Shown in pieces: positions 1 to 8,824 of a DNA stretch of 64,000 bases. The stretch covers positions 124,001 to 188,000 of the forward strand of contig NZ_JAFKMA010000002.1 in assembly GCF_017304635.1 (NCBI RefSeq), in the 5' to 3' direction. Every line of letters starts with the position of its first letter. Position 1 is the stretch's first letter. Made by a program: the position numbers and the translations under genes. The stretch comes from Sphingomonas sp. Lineage in GTDB: Bacteria; Pseudomonadota; Alphaproteobacteria; Sphingomonadales; Sphingomonadaceae. The notes beneath the pieces were generated by a model, which was given only the letters and a program-made list of their open reading frames with translations, was not told the DNA's origin and made no database searches.

Positions 1-1
1 G

Positions 2-634
2 CGCGTCGCCGCTCTGCTCGACGTGATGCAGATCAGCGACATCCTGTCGGTCGAGAGCGACGACACCTTCACCCGCCCGATCTACGCCGGCAACGCGATC
101 GCGACCGTCCAGACGAAGGACGCGAAGAAGGTCATCACCGTGCGCGGCACCGCGTTCGACAAGGCCGCGGCCGAGGGCGGCTCGGCGGCAATCGAGAAGG
201 TGGCGACGACCGGCGATGCCGGCGTCTCGACCTTCGTCGGGCAGGAGATCGCCAAGCTCGAACGCCCCGAACTGACCAGCGCCAAGGTGATCGTGTCGGG
301 CGGCCGCGCGTTGCAGAACAGCGAGAACTTCCACGCGCTGATCGAACCGCTCGCCGACAAGCTCGGCGCCGGCGTCGGCGCCAGCCGCGCGGCGGTCGAT
401 GCGGGCTACGTCCCCAACGACTATCAGGTCGGCCAGACCGGCAAGATCGTCGCCCCCGAAGTCTATATCGCGGTCGGCATCTCCGGCGCGATCCAGCACC
501 TGGCGGGCATGAAGGATTCGAAGACGATCATCGCCATCAACAAGGACGAGGACGCCCCGATCTTCCAGGTCGCCGACATCGGCCTGGTGGGAGACCTGTT
601 CAAGGTCGTGCCGGAACTGACGGAGAAGCTGTAG
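2..634 (+). CDS. etfA: Electron transfer flavoprotein alpha subunit, C-terminal part (truncated by window edge)
   Basis: EtfA and EtfB form a soluble FAD-containing heterodimer that carries electrons from acyl-CoA and other dehydrogenases to ETF-ubiquinone oxidoreductase. The frame is open from base 2, and the first codons visible ([14 protein letters not shown]) are internal to the family, so the true start lies upstream of the window. The last third holds the conserved FAD-binding domain: the SGGRALQ segment, the [15 protein letters not shown] stretch and the [20 protein letters not shown] stretch that contacts FAD. It then ends in the usual [11 protein letters not shown] and DLFKVVPEL segments. 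About 210 residues are present of a usual length near 310. The GTG at 23 is an internal codon, not the start. etfB would be expected just upstream. Confidence 0.95.
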   Translation, partial: RVAALLDVMQISDILSVESDDTFTRPIYAGNAIATVQTKDAKKVITVRGTAFDKAAAEGGSAAIEKVATTGDAGVSTFVGQEIAKLERPELTSAKVIVSGGRALQNSENFHALIEPLADKLGAGVGASRAAVDAGYVPNDYQVGQTGKIVAPEVYIAVGISGAIQHLAGMKDSKTIIAINKDEDAPIFQVADIGLVGDLFKVVPELTEKL

Positions 635-687
635 GCGCGATTACGCTCGCGCTGGTGCGGGCGGTTCCGCCGCTCGCAACAACTCGA

Positions 688-720
688 CCGGCCGGCAGCG
701 CCAAGGCGCTGGCCGACGGC
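688..720 (-). repeat. Partial copy of the two-stem-loop intergenic repeat (family 2)
   Basis: Read on the minus strand this is GTCGG, a stem-loop AGCGCC-TT-GGCGCT, then GCCGGCCGG. The same order is found at 9942-9993, 25472-25522, 25824-25880 and 43143-43190. The first stem-loop of the full element is missing here. It lies between the end of etfA and the end of the convergent gene at 912, and has no T-run of its own. Confidence 0.5.
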
Positions 721-762
721 ACGGGATTTACTCCCGCGTCGTACCCGACCGACCCGTCGCTT

Positions 763-807
763 TACGAAAAAAAGAGTAAGCCCCGTCGCGACTGGCGCGG
801 CGGGGCT
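763..807 (-). terminator. Rho-independent terminator, minus strand
   Basis: A 12-bp stem with one mismatch (AGCCCCG... pairing with ...CGGGGCT, 779-807) closes a short loop. On the minus strand it is followed by a T-run, seen as seven A residues at 767-773 on the plus strand. It would end transcripts of the nhaA and 912-1862 unit about 105 nt past the last stop. Confidence 0.7.
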
Positions 808-911
808 CCCTGAACGATAAGTCGCGCGAGGCGCCGTATCGCCAATCGCTGTCACTTTCGTTCGAGCTGGGTATCAGCGCGGCAGTATCGGCAAAGGTTC
901 CCGGCATCCCG

Positions 912-1862
912 TCATTTTCGCGCGGCGCGATACTCGGCGTCCCACCGCTCGCGCTGTTTCGCTTGCTCGGCGAGGTCGGGGACCGACAGCGCACGGCGTA
1001 GCGCGTCGGAGACCAGCGAGCGATCGTACGGCTCCTGCGTTGCCGGCTGGGCGGGCGGCATCTGGAATTGCGTGCCGAACACTTGCTTCTGCCCGATCCG
1101 TTGCAGATACCGGTCGAGCGTCGCGCTGGCGAGCCAGTCGGCGTCGGCCCGCCCGCGTGCGATCGCGACCATCGCGAGCGCGTGCGCCAGCAGGAAGTCG
1201 TCCGGCGCCTCGCCGTGCTGATAGACGTACGCCGCATGGAAGAAGTCGTCGGCGCTGTGCAGCATGTCGGCGTCGAGCAGCGCTTTCGTCCGCGCCCGCC
1301 GCGCCCGGTCGTGCGGGAGTACCATGGTCCAGTCGGTCCGCGCGCCGGCGATGCGGTCGGCCTGGTCGGCGTCGAACAGGGCGGTCATCTCGGCGCTGGT
1401 CGGCCAATGCTGGTCGACGGGATAGAGCGCGGCGGGATCGGGCACGATCGGGCGTTCGTCGGGTGTGGCGCGGTCGAGCACCAACGGGGCGTCCGGCCCG
1501 CCGACCCAGCGCAGCCGTGCGGTGCCGTCCGGCATCGCGCGCAGCACCATCGAGTCGCGCGCGTTCGGTTCGGCACCGGCGAAGTCGAGACGCAGGCCGT
1601 CGCCGTCCACGCTGGCGGCGGCAAGCGGGCGAGCGACGATCGGGCCCGCGACATGCGACAGGATCCGCCAGCTGTCGTCCGACTGGAAGTGGAGCGGGCG
1701 CCACCATGTGCCGTGCCAGCCGCTGCGATCACGGTCGAGCGCGAGGATCATCACGACGTGGCCGTGCGATCGGACCGCCCAGCGTCCCACTACATCGCCC
1801 GGTGCCGCTCGCGCCGGCATCGCGACGATCAGCATCACCAGCGCAAGCATCCATCGCGTCAT
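912..1862 (-). CDS. Exported protein of unknown function, DUF6624-like C-terminal region
   Basis: The 316-residue product starts with a clear signal peptide (MTRWMLALVMLIVAMPARAA), so it is probably secreted or periplasmic. No enzyme motif is recognised. The first half is rich in Trp and Asp and could be a beta-type domain. The second half, with HAAYVYQHG and DDFLLAHALAMVA followed by LDRYLQRIGQ, resembles the helical region of proteins annotated DUF6624; this is from memory and unproven. The ATG at 1862 is chosen because it gives the signal peptide and lies behind a GGGGAG Shine-Dalgarno sequence. Its A is shared with the TGA stop of nhaA, so the two genes are translationally linked. A terminator follows at 763-807. 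Confidence 0.75.
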   Translation of the reverse strand: MTRWMLALVMLIVAMPARAAPGDVVGRWAVRSHGHVVMILALDRDRSGWHGTWWRPLHFQSDDSWRILSHVAGPIVARPLAAASVDGDGLRLDFAGAEPNARDSMVLRAMPDGTARLRWVGGPDAPLVLDRATPDERPIVPDPAALYPVDQHWPTSAEMTALFDADQADRIAGARTDWTMVLPHDRARRARTKALLDADMLHSADDFFHAAYVYQHGEAPDDFLLAHALAMVAIARGRADADWLASATLDRYLQRIGQKQVFGTQFQMPPAQPATQEPYDRSLVSDALRRALSVPDLAEQAKQRERWDAEYRAARK

Positions 1863-3037
1863 CACCGTCTCCCCGCCCAGCGCAACACGCCATACCCCGC
1901 CAGCGCCGATGCGAGCGAGCCGGCCAGCACGCCGAGCTTGACGCGATCGATCATCGCCGCGTCGCCGGGAAAGGCGAGGCCGCCGATGAACAGGCTCATG
2001 GTGAAGCCGATCCCGGCGAGGAGGGTGATGCCGTAGACCTGAAGCCAGCTCGCCCCCGCCGGTCGCGCCGCCCAACCGAAGCGGTCCGCCAGCGCGATCG
2101 CGCCGAACATGCCGGCCTGCTTGCCGACGAACAGCCCGGCGGCGATGCCGATCACCAGCGGCTCCGCCAGCACGCCTGCGCTCACGCCGCCGAGCGCCAC
2201 GCCGGCGTTGGCGAACCCGAACAGCGGCACGACGACGAACGCGACCCAGGGGCTGAGCGCGTGTTCGAGGCGGTGGAGCGGGGAGGCCGCCTCGTCGGCG
2301 GTCATCGGGATCGCGATCGCCGCGAGTACGCCGGCGATCGTCGCATGCACGCCCGACAGCAGCACCAGCCACCACAGCAACGCCGCCGCGACCAGATACG
2401 GCGACAGCCGGCGCACGCCGCGCCGGTTCATCGCCGCCATCACCGCCAGCACGCCCGCCGCGGCGGCCAGCGCTCCCCAATCGAGGCCGTGACTGTACGC
2501 GACCGCGATGATCGCCACGGCGCCCATGTCGTCGACGATCGCGACCGTGGTCAGGAACAACTTGAGCGCCGCCGGCACGCGCGGGCCGAGCAGTGCGAGC
2601 ACGCCGACCGCGAAGGCGATGTCGGTCGCCGCCGGGATCGCCCAGCCGCCGCGCAACGCCGGATCGCGCCAGGTCGCGGCGAGATAGACCAGCGCCGGCA
2701 CCGCCATCCCCGCGCCCGCCGCGATCACCGGCAGGCGGCGGTCGGCGGGATCGGCGAGTTCGCCCGCCACGATCTCTCGCTTGATCTCCAGCCCGACCAG
2801 CAGGAAGAACAGCGCCATCGCACCGTCGTTCACCCACAGATGCACCGTCATCGGCCCGATCGCCGGGGCGAGGGTGGGGCCGGTCGTGGCGTGGAGCAGG
2901 TGTGCGTAGGCGTCGGCGAGCGGCGAATTGGCGGCGACCATCGCCAGCAAGGCGGCGGCGATCAGGACGATGCCGCCGGCTGCCTCGTCGGCGAGGAAAC
3001 GGTGGAGGAGGGATGGGCGCGCCGCTGGTCCCGTCAC
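1862..3037 (-). CDS. nhaA: Na+/H+ antiporter NhaA
   Basis: NhaA exchanges internal Na+ for external protons across the inner membrane and supports salt and alkaline-pH tolerance. The 391-residue product has about eleven or twelve hydrophobic segments. It carries the family's ion-binding acidic residues: ATDIAFA (Asp139) and VDDMGAVAI (Asp169-Asp170), plus the FFLLVGLEIKRE and IGFTMSLFIGGLAF segments. The frame is open upstream to 3175, but that extension encodes a palindromic intergenic repeat. The GTG at 3037, behind a strong AGGGGGGCAGG ribosome site, gives the normal family length; an ATG at 3058 is a weaker alternative. It overlaps the 912-1862 gene by one base and follows lysK on the same strand. 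Confidence 0.93.
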   Translation of the reverse strand: MTGPAARPSLLHRFLADEAAGGIVLIAAALLAMVAANSPLADAYAHLLHATTGPTLAPAIGPMTVHLWVNDGAMALFFLLVGLEIKREIVAGELADPADRRLPVIAAGAGMAVPALVYLAATWRDPALRGGWAIPAATDIAFAVGVLALLGPRVPAALKLFLTTVAIVDDMGAVAIIAVAYSHGLDWGALAAAAGVLAVMAAMNRRGVRRLSPYLVAAALLWWLVLLSGVHATIAGVLAAIAIPMTADEAASPLHRLEHALSPWVAFVVVPLFGFANAGVALGGVSAGVLAEPLVIGIAAGLFVGKQAGMFGAIALADRFGWAARPAGASWLQVYGITLLAGIGFTMSLFIGGLAFPGDAAMIDRVKLGVLAGSLASALAGYGVLRWAGRR

Positions 3038-3052
3038 TCGCCTGCCCCCCTT

Positions 3053-3149
3053 CGTCATGCCGGGCTCGTCCCGGTATCCACCGCGCCGCAAGCGCCGCGC
3101 TCGATCGGTTTGCGGCACGGTGGACCCCGGGACAAGCCCGGGGTGACGG
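3053..3149 (-). repeat. Palindromic intergenic repeat (REP-like, family 1)
   Basis: Two arms, GTCATGCCGGGCTCGTCCCG and an inverted counterpart ending CAAGCCCGGGGTGAC, face each other across about 40 bp. Each arm is itself a small hairpin. Similar paired elements occur at 4768-4846, 11392-11460, 25641-25737 and 55632-55737. It fills the gap between the nhaA start and the lysK stop. Confidence 0.75.
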
Positions 3150-3152
3150 GTT

Positions 3153-4733
3153 TTACTTGGCGAGCGCTTCCGCAATTAGCCGTCTTGTGTTGGCGATGCC
3201 GTAGAGCGCGATGAAGCTGCCCATGCGCGGGCCCTGGCTCGATCCCAGCAGCGTCTCGTACAGCGCCTTGAACCAGTCGCGCAGCTCGGAAAAGCCGCCG
3301 CTCTTCCCGATCTCGTAGACGATGTTCTGGATGTCCTCCGCGCTCGCATCGGCGGACAGCTCGGCCAGTTCGCGGTCGAGTCGTTCGAGCGCGGCGACCT
3401 CGACGCCCGCCGGCGCGCGGCGCTGCAACGTCGGTGCGACGACATCGCGATGATATGCAATCGCAAAATCGATTAGTCGTTCAAGCTCCGTATCGACGTC
3501 AAGAGGCGGAATGTCGGGCAGGAACTCCAGTAAATAATTTGAAACCAACTCGCTAGAGTTTGTATTGAGTACTCCAACGAGATTAAGCAACAGACCGAAG
3601 GTAATTGGAATTCCGGTTGGCTGCGGCGGCGGCCCATTATGGATATGGTGGACCGGATTACCCAGCCGCTGTTCGACCGGCTGGCTCGCATAATTGCCGC
3701 GGAACTGCCAGTAATCGTCGACCGCGCGCGGGATCAGCCCGAGGTGAAGCGACTTCGCCTTCTTGGGCTCGCGATAGATGTAGAAGGCCAGGCTCTCGTC
3801 GGGGCCGTAGGTCAGCCATTCCTCGATCGAGAGGCCGTTGCCCTTCGACTTGGAAATCTTCTCGCCCTTGGCGTCGAGGAACAGTTCGTAGACCATCCCC
3901 TCGGGCTTCCGCCCGCCGAGGATCTGACAGATCCTGCCGCCGAGCACGCCCGAATCGATCAGATCCTTGCCGTACATCTCGTAATCGACGCCGAGCGCTG
4001 CCCAGCGCATGCCCCAGTCGGGCTTCCACTGCAGCTTGGCGTTGCCGCCCAGGATCGACTGTTCGATCGTCTCGCCGTCATCGTCGAAGCGGATCAGGCC
4101 GGCCTCGGCGTCGACCACCTCGACTGGCACCTGCAACACCACGCCTGACTTAGGGCTGACGGGGAGGACGGGGGAGTATGTCGCTTGGCGTTCGGCGCGC
4201 AAGGTCGGCAGCATCACCGCCATGATCGCGTCGTAGTGGCGGAGCACGTCCTTGAGCTTCGCGTCGAACCGGCCGCTCGTGTAATAATCGGTCGAGGACG
4301 CGAACTCGTATTCGAACCCGAAGCGGTCGAGGAAGTCGCGCAGCATCGCGTTGTTGTGCGCGGCGAAGCTGTCGAACTTGCCGAACGGGTCGGGGATGCG
4401 CGTCAGCGGCTTGCCGAGATGCTCGGCCAGCATCGCCTGGTTGGGCACGTTGTCGGGCACCTTGCGTAGCCCGTCCATGTCGTCGCTGAACGCGAGCAGG
4501 CGAGTGGGGGCGCCGGTCATCTCCTCGTACGCGCGCCGCACCATCGTCGTACGCAGGACTTCCTGGAACGTGCCGATATGGGGGAGGCCCGAGGGACCGT
4601 AGCCGGTTTCGAACAGCACCGGTGCGCCGCCGGGCTTGCCGTCCGGGTAGCGCTTGAGCAGCTTGCGCGCTTCCTCGTAGGGCCAGGCCTTGGACGCGAG
4701 GGCGGCGGTGCGGAGGTCGGATGCGGCGGTCAT
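3153..4733 (-). CDS. lysK: Class I lysyl-tRNA synthetase
   Basis: LysK charges tRNA-Lys and replaces the class II enzyme in most alphaproteobacteria. The 526-residue product has the class I signatures: PHIGT (residues 51-55, the HIGH motif) and KISKSKG near residue 292 (the KMSKS motif). The ATG at 4733 starts MTAASDL and fits the family; upstream in-frame codons run into a repeat. An odd feature is a dip in base composition at about 3440-3640 (43-48 % GC in two adjacent 60-bp blocks, against well over 60 % around it). This covers roughly residues 365-431 in the helical anticodon-binding part. The reading frame is intact across it. Confidence 0.95.
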   Translation of the reverse strand: MTAASDLRTAALASKAWPYEEARKLLKRYPDGKPGGAPVLFETGYGPSGLPHIGTFQEVLRTTMVRRAYEEMTGAPTRLLAFSDDMDGLRKVPDNVPNQAMLAEHLGKPLTRIPDPFGKFDSFAAHNNAMLRDFLDRFGFEYEFASSTDYYTSGRFDAKLKDVLRHYDAIMAVMLPTLRAERQATYSPVLPVSPKSGVVLQVPVEVVDAEAGLIRFDDDGETIEQSILGGNAKLQWKPDWGMRWAALGVDYEMYGKDLIDSGVLGGRICQILGGRKPEGMVYELFLDAKGEKISKSKGNGLSIEEWLTYGPDESLAFYIYREPKKAKSLHLGLIPRAVDDYWQFRGNYASQPVEQRLGNPVHHIHNGPPPQPTGIPITFGLLLNLVGVLNTNSSELVSNYLLEFLPDIPPLDVDTELERLIDFAIAYHRDVVAPTLQRRAPAGVEVAALERLDRELAELSADASAEDIQNIVYEIGKSGGFSELRDWFKALYETLLGSSQGPRMGSFIALYGIANTRRLIAEALAK

Positions 4734-4767
4734 GATGCGCGTTCCCGTAGCGGGCGATACACACTTC

Positions 4768-4846
4768 GTCACCCCGGCCTTGAGCCGGGGCCCAGCTTCC
4801 CATCTTCGTCAGTGAAAAGCGGGACCCCGGTCGAGCCCGGGGTGAC
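4768..4846. repeat. Palindromic intergenic repeat (REP-like, family 1)
   Basis: GTCACCCCGGCCTTGAGCC on the left faces the inverted GGTCGAGCCCGGGGTGAC on the right. The element lies in the divergent gap between lysK and the helicase gene, so it is upstream of both genes rather than at their 3' ends. Confidence 0.75.
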
Positions 4847-4900
4847 GAGTGAACCGAGACGGCGGTTGCCAATCTGTTCTCCATCGCCCAGGGTCGGCCG

Positions 4901-7600
4901 ATGCTCCCGCACCCCGCCCTTCATGCCAGCCATGCCGGTGTGTGGATCGCCGATGCGGACGGGTGCCGCGCGGTCGGGCGGGGGGAGGCGATCCGGCGCG
5001 CGGCGGATACGCCGATGATCGTGCTCAACGCCCCGCTCGTCGGCCAGCGGCTGGGCTATGCGGAACTGTCGGGGCTCGACCTGCTCGAATTGTTCGCGTT
5101 CCTGCGGCCGGCCACCTTCCTGCCGCCGACCCCGCGCGGGGTGGCGCGCGCGCTGGGGCTGGCGCCGCCGGCCGACGAGACCGCGATCGCGCCGTTCCTG
5201 CGCGATGCGGCGGCGGCGATGCTGGCGCTGGTGGGCGGCGACTGGCCGGAGCGCGAGGGCGCGTGGACCGCCGCGCAGAGCCTGATGCGGCTGCGCTGGC
5301 CATGGGGTTCGCTGGTCGCCGAGCGGATCGCGCGCCCGGCCGAGCACGAGCGCTGGCTGTTCACAAAGCTGCCCGAATGGGACGAGGCGGCGCCGCGCCC
5401 CGCGCCCAAGCCGGTGACGCTCGACGATGCCGAGATCGCCGATCGTCTCGCCGCGTTGACGGGGCAGGGGGCGGAACAACGCCCCGGCCAGCGCGCGTTC
5501 GCCGAAGCGGCGGCCGGAGCGTTCGCGCCGCGTACCCTGCGCGACAACCCCAACATGATGCTGGCCGAGGCGGGGACCGGGATCGGCAAGACGCTCGGCT
5601 ATCTCGCGCCGGCGTCGCTCTGGGCGGAGCAGGCCGGCGGGGCGGTGTGGATCTCGACCTTCACCAAGGCGCTGCAACGCCAGTTGAACCATGAAGGCGC
5701 GCGGCTGGTTCCCGACGCGACCGAGCGCCGCCGTCGCATCGTGACGCGCAAGGGGCGGGAGAATTACCTCTGCCTGCTCAATCTGGAGGATGCGTTGCAG
5801 GGCGGGTTCGCGGGGCGCGCAGCGGTGCTCGCGCACCTCGTCGCGCGCTGGGCGGCATATAGCGCCGATGGCGACATGATCGGCGGCGACCTGCCCGGCT
5901 GGTTGCCGACGCTCTTCCGCCGCAACGGCTCGACCGCGCTGACCGACCGGCGCGGCGAGTGCGTCTATGCCGGGTGTCCGCATTATCGGAAATGCTTCAT
6001 CGAGCGCGCTGCGCGCGCCTCCGCCCAGGCCGACATCGTCATCGCCAACCACGCGCTGGTGATGGTCAACGCCGTCCGCGGCCGCGAGGCGAACAGCCGC
6101 CCGACCCGCTACGTGTTTGACGAGGGGCACCATCTGTTCGACGCCGCCGACGCGATGTTCGGGGTGGCGCTGACCGGGCAGGAGTCGATCGAGCTGCGCC
6201 GCTGGATCGTCGGACCGGAGGCGACCGCGCGGGGGCGACGACGGGGTCTCGGCGCGCGTCTGAGCGATGTCGCGAGCTACGACGAGGCCGGCGGCGTCGC
6301 GATCCAAGACGCGGTCGAGGCGGCGCGGGTCCTCGCCAGCGAGGGCTGGCTGCAACGCGTGGCCGAGGGCGATCCGTTCGGCGCGGTCGAGAAGCTGCTG
6401 AGCGCGGTGCGCGGCATGGTCTATGCGCGGGCGATGGCGGACGGCGACGCCGGCTATGGGCTGGAGACCGAACTGGCCGAACCGCTCCCCGCGCTGATCG
6501 AGGCGGCGGCGGTCGCGGCGCAGGCGCTGGAGGCGCTGCTCCGCCCGCTGATGACGCTCGGCCAGCGGCTGGAGGCGGTGCTGGCGGAAGGGCCCGACTG
6601 GCTCGACGGCCAGGCGCGAGCGCGCGTGGAAGGCGCGGTCGCGTCGCTCGGCTGGCGGACCGAGACGGTGGGGGCGTGGATCGGATTGCTCGCGCGGATC
6701 GGCGGCCCGGCCGATCCCGATTTCGTCGACTGGCTCGCGGTCGACCGGATCGAGGGTCGCGAGATCGATATCGGCCTCCACCGTCGCTGGCTCGACCCGA
6801 CCCGGCCGCTGGCGGCCACGGTGCTCAAGCCGGCGCATGGCGTGCTCGTCACCTCGGCGACGCTGAAGGGCGGAGATCCCGACTGGCAGCTGGCGGATGC
6901 GCGCGCCGGCGTGCCGCACCTCGACCGCGCCGCCAGCCATTTCGCGGTCGCGAGCCCGTTCGATTACGCCGCGCAGTCGGAGGTGCTGATCGTCACCGAC
7001 GTGAAGCGCGGCGACCTGGCGGCGCTGGCCAATGCGTACGCGCGGCTGATCGCGGCGGCGGGGGGCGGGACGCTGGGGCTGTTCACCGCGATCCGGCGGT
7101 TGCGCGGGGTGCATGCGCGGATCGCCGACCGGCTCGCGCGCGACGGGCTACCGTTGTACGCACAGCACGTCGATCCGATCGATCCCGGCACGCTGGTCGA
7201 CATGTTCCGCGACGAGCCGCGCGCGTCGCTGATCGGGACCGATGCCTTGCGCGACGGCGTCGACGTGCCGGGCGAGAGCCTGCGCCAGGTGATCCTGGAG
7301 GGCGTGCCCTGGGCCAAGCCGACCGTGCTGCACGCGGCGCGGCGGCTGGCCGGGGGCGGCGCGGCGTTCGACGATCGGCTGGTGCGCGCGAAGCTCGCCC
7401 AGGCGTTCGGCCGGCTGATCCGCCGCGCCGACGATCGCGGCGCGTTCGTCCTGCTGTCGGCGGCGATGCCCAGCCGCCTGCTTGCCGCCTTCCCGCCCGG
7501 CGTCCCCGTCGCGCGCGTGTCCCTCGACGAAGCGGTCGCGCGAGTGCAGGCGCGGTTTGCCTCGACCGCGTCCATCGGGCATGAGGCCAGCGTCTCCTGA
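4901..7600 (+). CDS. ATP-dependent DNA helicase, DinG/XPD (Rad3) type with Fe-S cluster
   Basis: This 899-residue superfamily 2 helicase is likely a 5'-3' DNA or R-loop unwinding enzyme used in repair. The Walker A motif AEAGTGIGKT lies at about 222-231 and the DEGH box at 407-410. Four cysteines (C291, C354, C359, C365, the last three in CVYAGCPHYRKC) match the iron-sulphur cluster position of DinG/XPD proteins. The C-terminal half contains the second helicase domain, including LVTSATL and the QAFGRLIRR motif VI. About 200 residues precede the motor and match no motif I know. sixA and recO follow closely on the same strand, which suggests a repair-related unit. Confidence 0.88.
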   Translation: MLPHPALHASHAGVWIADADGCRAVGRGEAIRRAADTPMIVLNAPLVGQRLGYAELSGLDLLELFAFLRPATFLPPTPRGVARALGLAPPADETAIAPFLRDAAAAMLALVGGDWPEREGAWTAAQSLMRLRWPWGSLVAERIARPAEHERWLFTKLPEWDEAAPRPAPKPVTLDDAEIADRLAALTGQGAEQRPGQRAFAEAAAGAFAPRTLRDNPNMMLAEAGTGIGKTLGYLAPASLWAEQAGGAVWISTFTKALQRQLNHEGARLVPDATERRRRIVTRKGRENYLCLLNLEDALQGGFAGRAAVLAHLVARWAAYSADGDMIGGDLPGWLPTLFRRNGSTALTDRRGECVYAGCPHYRKCFIERAARASAQADIVIANHALVMVNAVRGREANSRPTRYVFDEGHHLFDAADAMFGVALTGQESIELRRWIVGPEATARGRRRGLGARLSDVASYDEAGGVAIQDAVEAARVLASEGWLQRVAEGDPFGAVEKLLSAVRGMVYARAMADGDAGYGLETELAEPLPALIEAAAVAAQALEALLRPLMTLGQRLEAVLAEGPDWLDGQARARVEGAVASLGWRTETVGAWIGLLARIGGPADPDFVDWLAVDRIEGREIDIGLHRRWLDPTRPLAATVLKPAHGVLVTSATLKGGDPDWQLADARAGVPHLDRAASHFAVASPFDYAAQSEVLIVTDVKRGDLAALANAYARLIAAAGGGTLGLFTAIRRLRGVHARIADRLARDGLPLYAQHVDPIDPGTLVDMFRDEPRASLIGTDALRDGVDVPGESLRQVILEGVPWAKPTVLHAARRLAGGGAAFDDRLVRAKLAQAFGRLIRRADDRGAFVLLSAAMPSRLLAAFPPGVPVARVSLDEAVARVQARFASTASIGHEASVS

Positions 7601-7613
7601 ACCGAAGGCCGCG

Positions 7614-8153
7614 ATGAAGACCCTGATCCTGCTCCGCCATGCGAAATCGAGCTGGGACGACCAGGGCGCGCGCGATTTCGACCGGCGGCTGAACGCGAAG
7701 GGCGAGCGGGCGGCGCGGACGATGGGGCGACACATGCGCGAGGCCGGGCTGGCTTGGGACCATGCGATCGCCTCGCCCGCCGCGCGGGTGGTCGAGACGC
7801 TGGCGGCGGCGAGCGACGGCTATGGCGCCGCGATCGAACCGCACTGGGACCGTCGTGCCTATCTCGCCTCGGTGCCGACCTTGCTCGACCTGATCCACGC
7901 CGCGCCCGACGATGCCGCCGCGCTGCTGGTGTCGGGGCACAATCCGGGGCTCGAGGAACTGGTGCTGACGCTGGTGCCCGACCGGGCCGACGACACGCTG
8001 CGCCATGCCGTCGAGGAGAAGTTTCCGACGTGCAGCCTGGCGGTGCTGAGTTGCGGCGAGCAGTGGGCCGACGTCGCGCCGGGCCGGTGCCGGCTGGCCG
8101 CATTCGTGCGCCCGCGCGACCTCGACCCCAACCTGGGGCCCGATGCCGATTAG
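7614..8153 (+). CDS. sixA: Phosphohistidine phosphatase, SixA-type histidine phosphatase
   Basis: A 179-residue protein of the histidine-phosphatase (phosphoglycerate mutase) fold. The catalytic motif LLRHAKSSWDD is at the N-terminus (Arg8-His9). The second active-site region is seen as VSGHNPGLEEL, carrying the partner histidine. Short members of this family remove phosphate from phosphohistidine, as E. coli SixA does on ArcB or PTS proteins; the substrate here is not known. The ATG at 7614 is used because the extra upstream frame overlaps the helicase gene. It sits 13 nt after the helicase stop and 9 nt before recO. Confidence 0.85.
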   Translation: MKTLILLRHAKSSWDDQGARDFDRRLNAKGERAARTMGRHMREAGLAWDHAIASPAARVVETLAAASDGYGAAIEPHWDRRAYLASVPTLLDLIHAAPDDAAALLVSGHNPGLEELVLTLVPDRADDTLRHAVEEKFPTCSLAVLSCGEQWADVAPGRCRLAAFVRPRDLDPNLGPDAD

Positions 8154-8162
8154 GGTCGGCTG

Positions 8163-8774
8163 ATGCATTTGCGTGCGACCGCGATCGTCCTCGCCGTCCG
8201 CCAGCATGGCGAGCACAATGCGGTGGTGCGCTGTTTGACGCGCGAGGCGGGGCTGATCGCGGGGTACGTCCGTGGCGGGCGGTCGCGTGCGCTGCGCCCG
8301 GTGTTGCAGCCCGCGAACCAAGTGCTCGGCGAATGGCGGTCGCGGACCGACGACCAACTGGCGAGCCTGACGATCGAGCTGATCCACAGCCGCGCGCCGC
8401 TCTATGCCGAGCCGCTGGCCGCCGCCTGCCTCGAATGGGTGACCGCGCTGACCGCGGTCGCGCTGCCGGAGCAGCAACCCTATCCGCACCTGCACGCCGC
8501 ACTCGACGCGATGATCGGCGCGGTCGAGGCGGCGCCGGCCGCGCGCGGCTGGGCGGTGGCGCTGGTGCGGTACGAGGATCTGCTGCTCGCCGAGCTCGGC
8601 TATGCGCTGGCGGCGGCGCCGGCGCTCGACAGCGGGTCGGCGTGGCCGGCGATCCTCGCCGGGCTCGCGCAGACCGGCCGCGCGATCGAGACGCACCTGC
8701 TGACCGATCGCCGGGCGGAGGCGCTGGCGGCGCGGTCGCGGCTGGTCGATCGCCTGAAACGCGCGGTGACGTGA
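8163..8774 (+). CDS. recO: DNA repair protein RecO
   Basis: RecO helps load RecA on SSB-coated single-stranded DNA in the RecFOR pathway. The N-terminal OB-fold is recognisable (ATAIVLAVRQHGEHNAVVRC, then GLIAGYVRGGRS), followed by the helical domain. No zinc-finger cysteines are seen, which is common in alphaproteobacterial RecO. At 203 residues it is shorter than the usual 230-250. It begins 9 nt after sixA and is probably co-transcribed with it and the helicase. Confidence 0.88.
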   Translation: MHLRATAIVLAVRQHGEHNAVVRCLTREAGLIAGYVRGGRSRALRPVLQPANQVLGEWRSRTDDQLASLTIELIHSRAPLYAEPLAAACLEWVTALTAVALPEQQPYPHLHAALDAMIGAVEAAPAARGWAVALVRYEDLLLAELGYALAAAPALDSGSAWPAILAGLAQTGRAIETHLLTDRRAEALAARSRLVDRLKRAVT

Positions 8775-8824
8775 CCGATCCGGTATTGTTAAAGCCGGTC
8801 GATTGCCCCTAACGCGGATCGGAC

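Noticed and set aside
912-2837. A single 641-residue minus-strand protein through the nhaA region
   Set aside because: Its first half is a shifted reading of nhaA. The real gene starts at 1862 with a signal peptide.
3038-3175. N-terminal extension of nhaA beginning at 3175
   Set aside because: The extra residues encode a palindromic repeat that occurs in several other gaps, and a GTG with a strong ribosome site lies at 3037.
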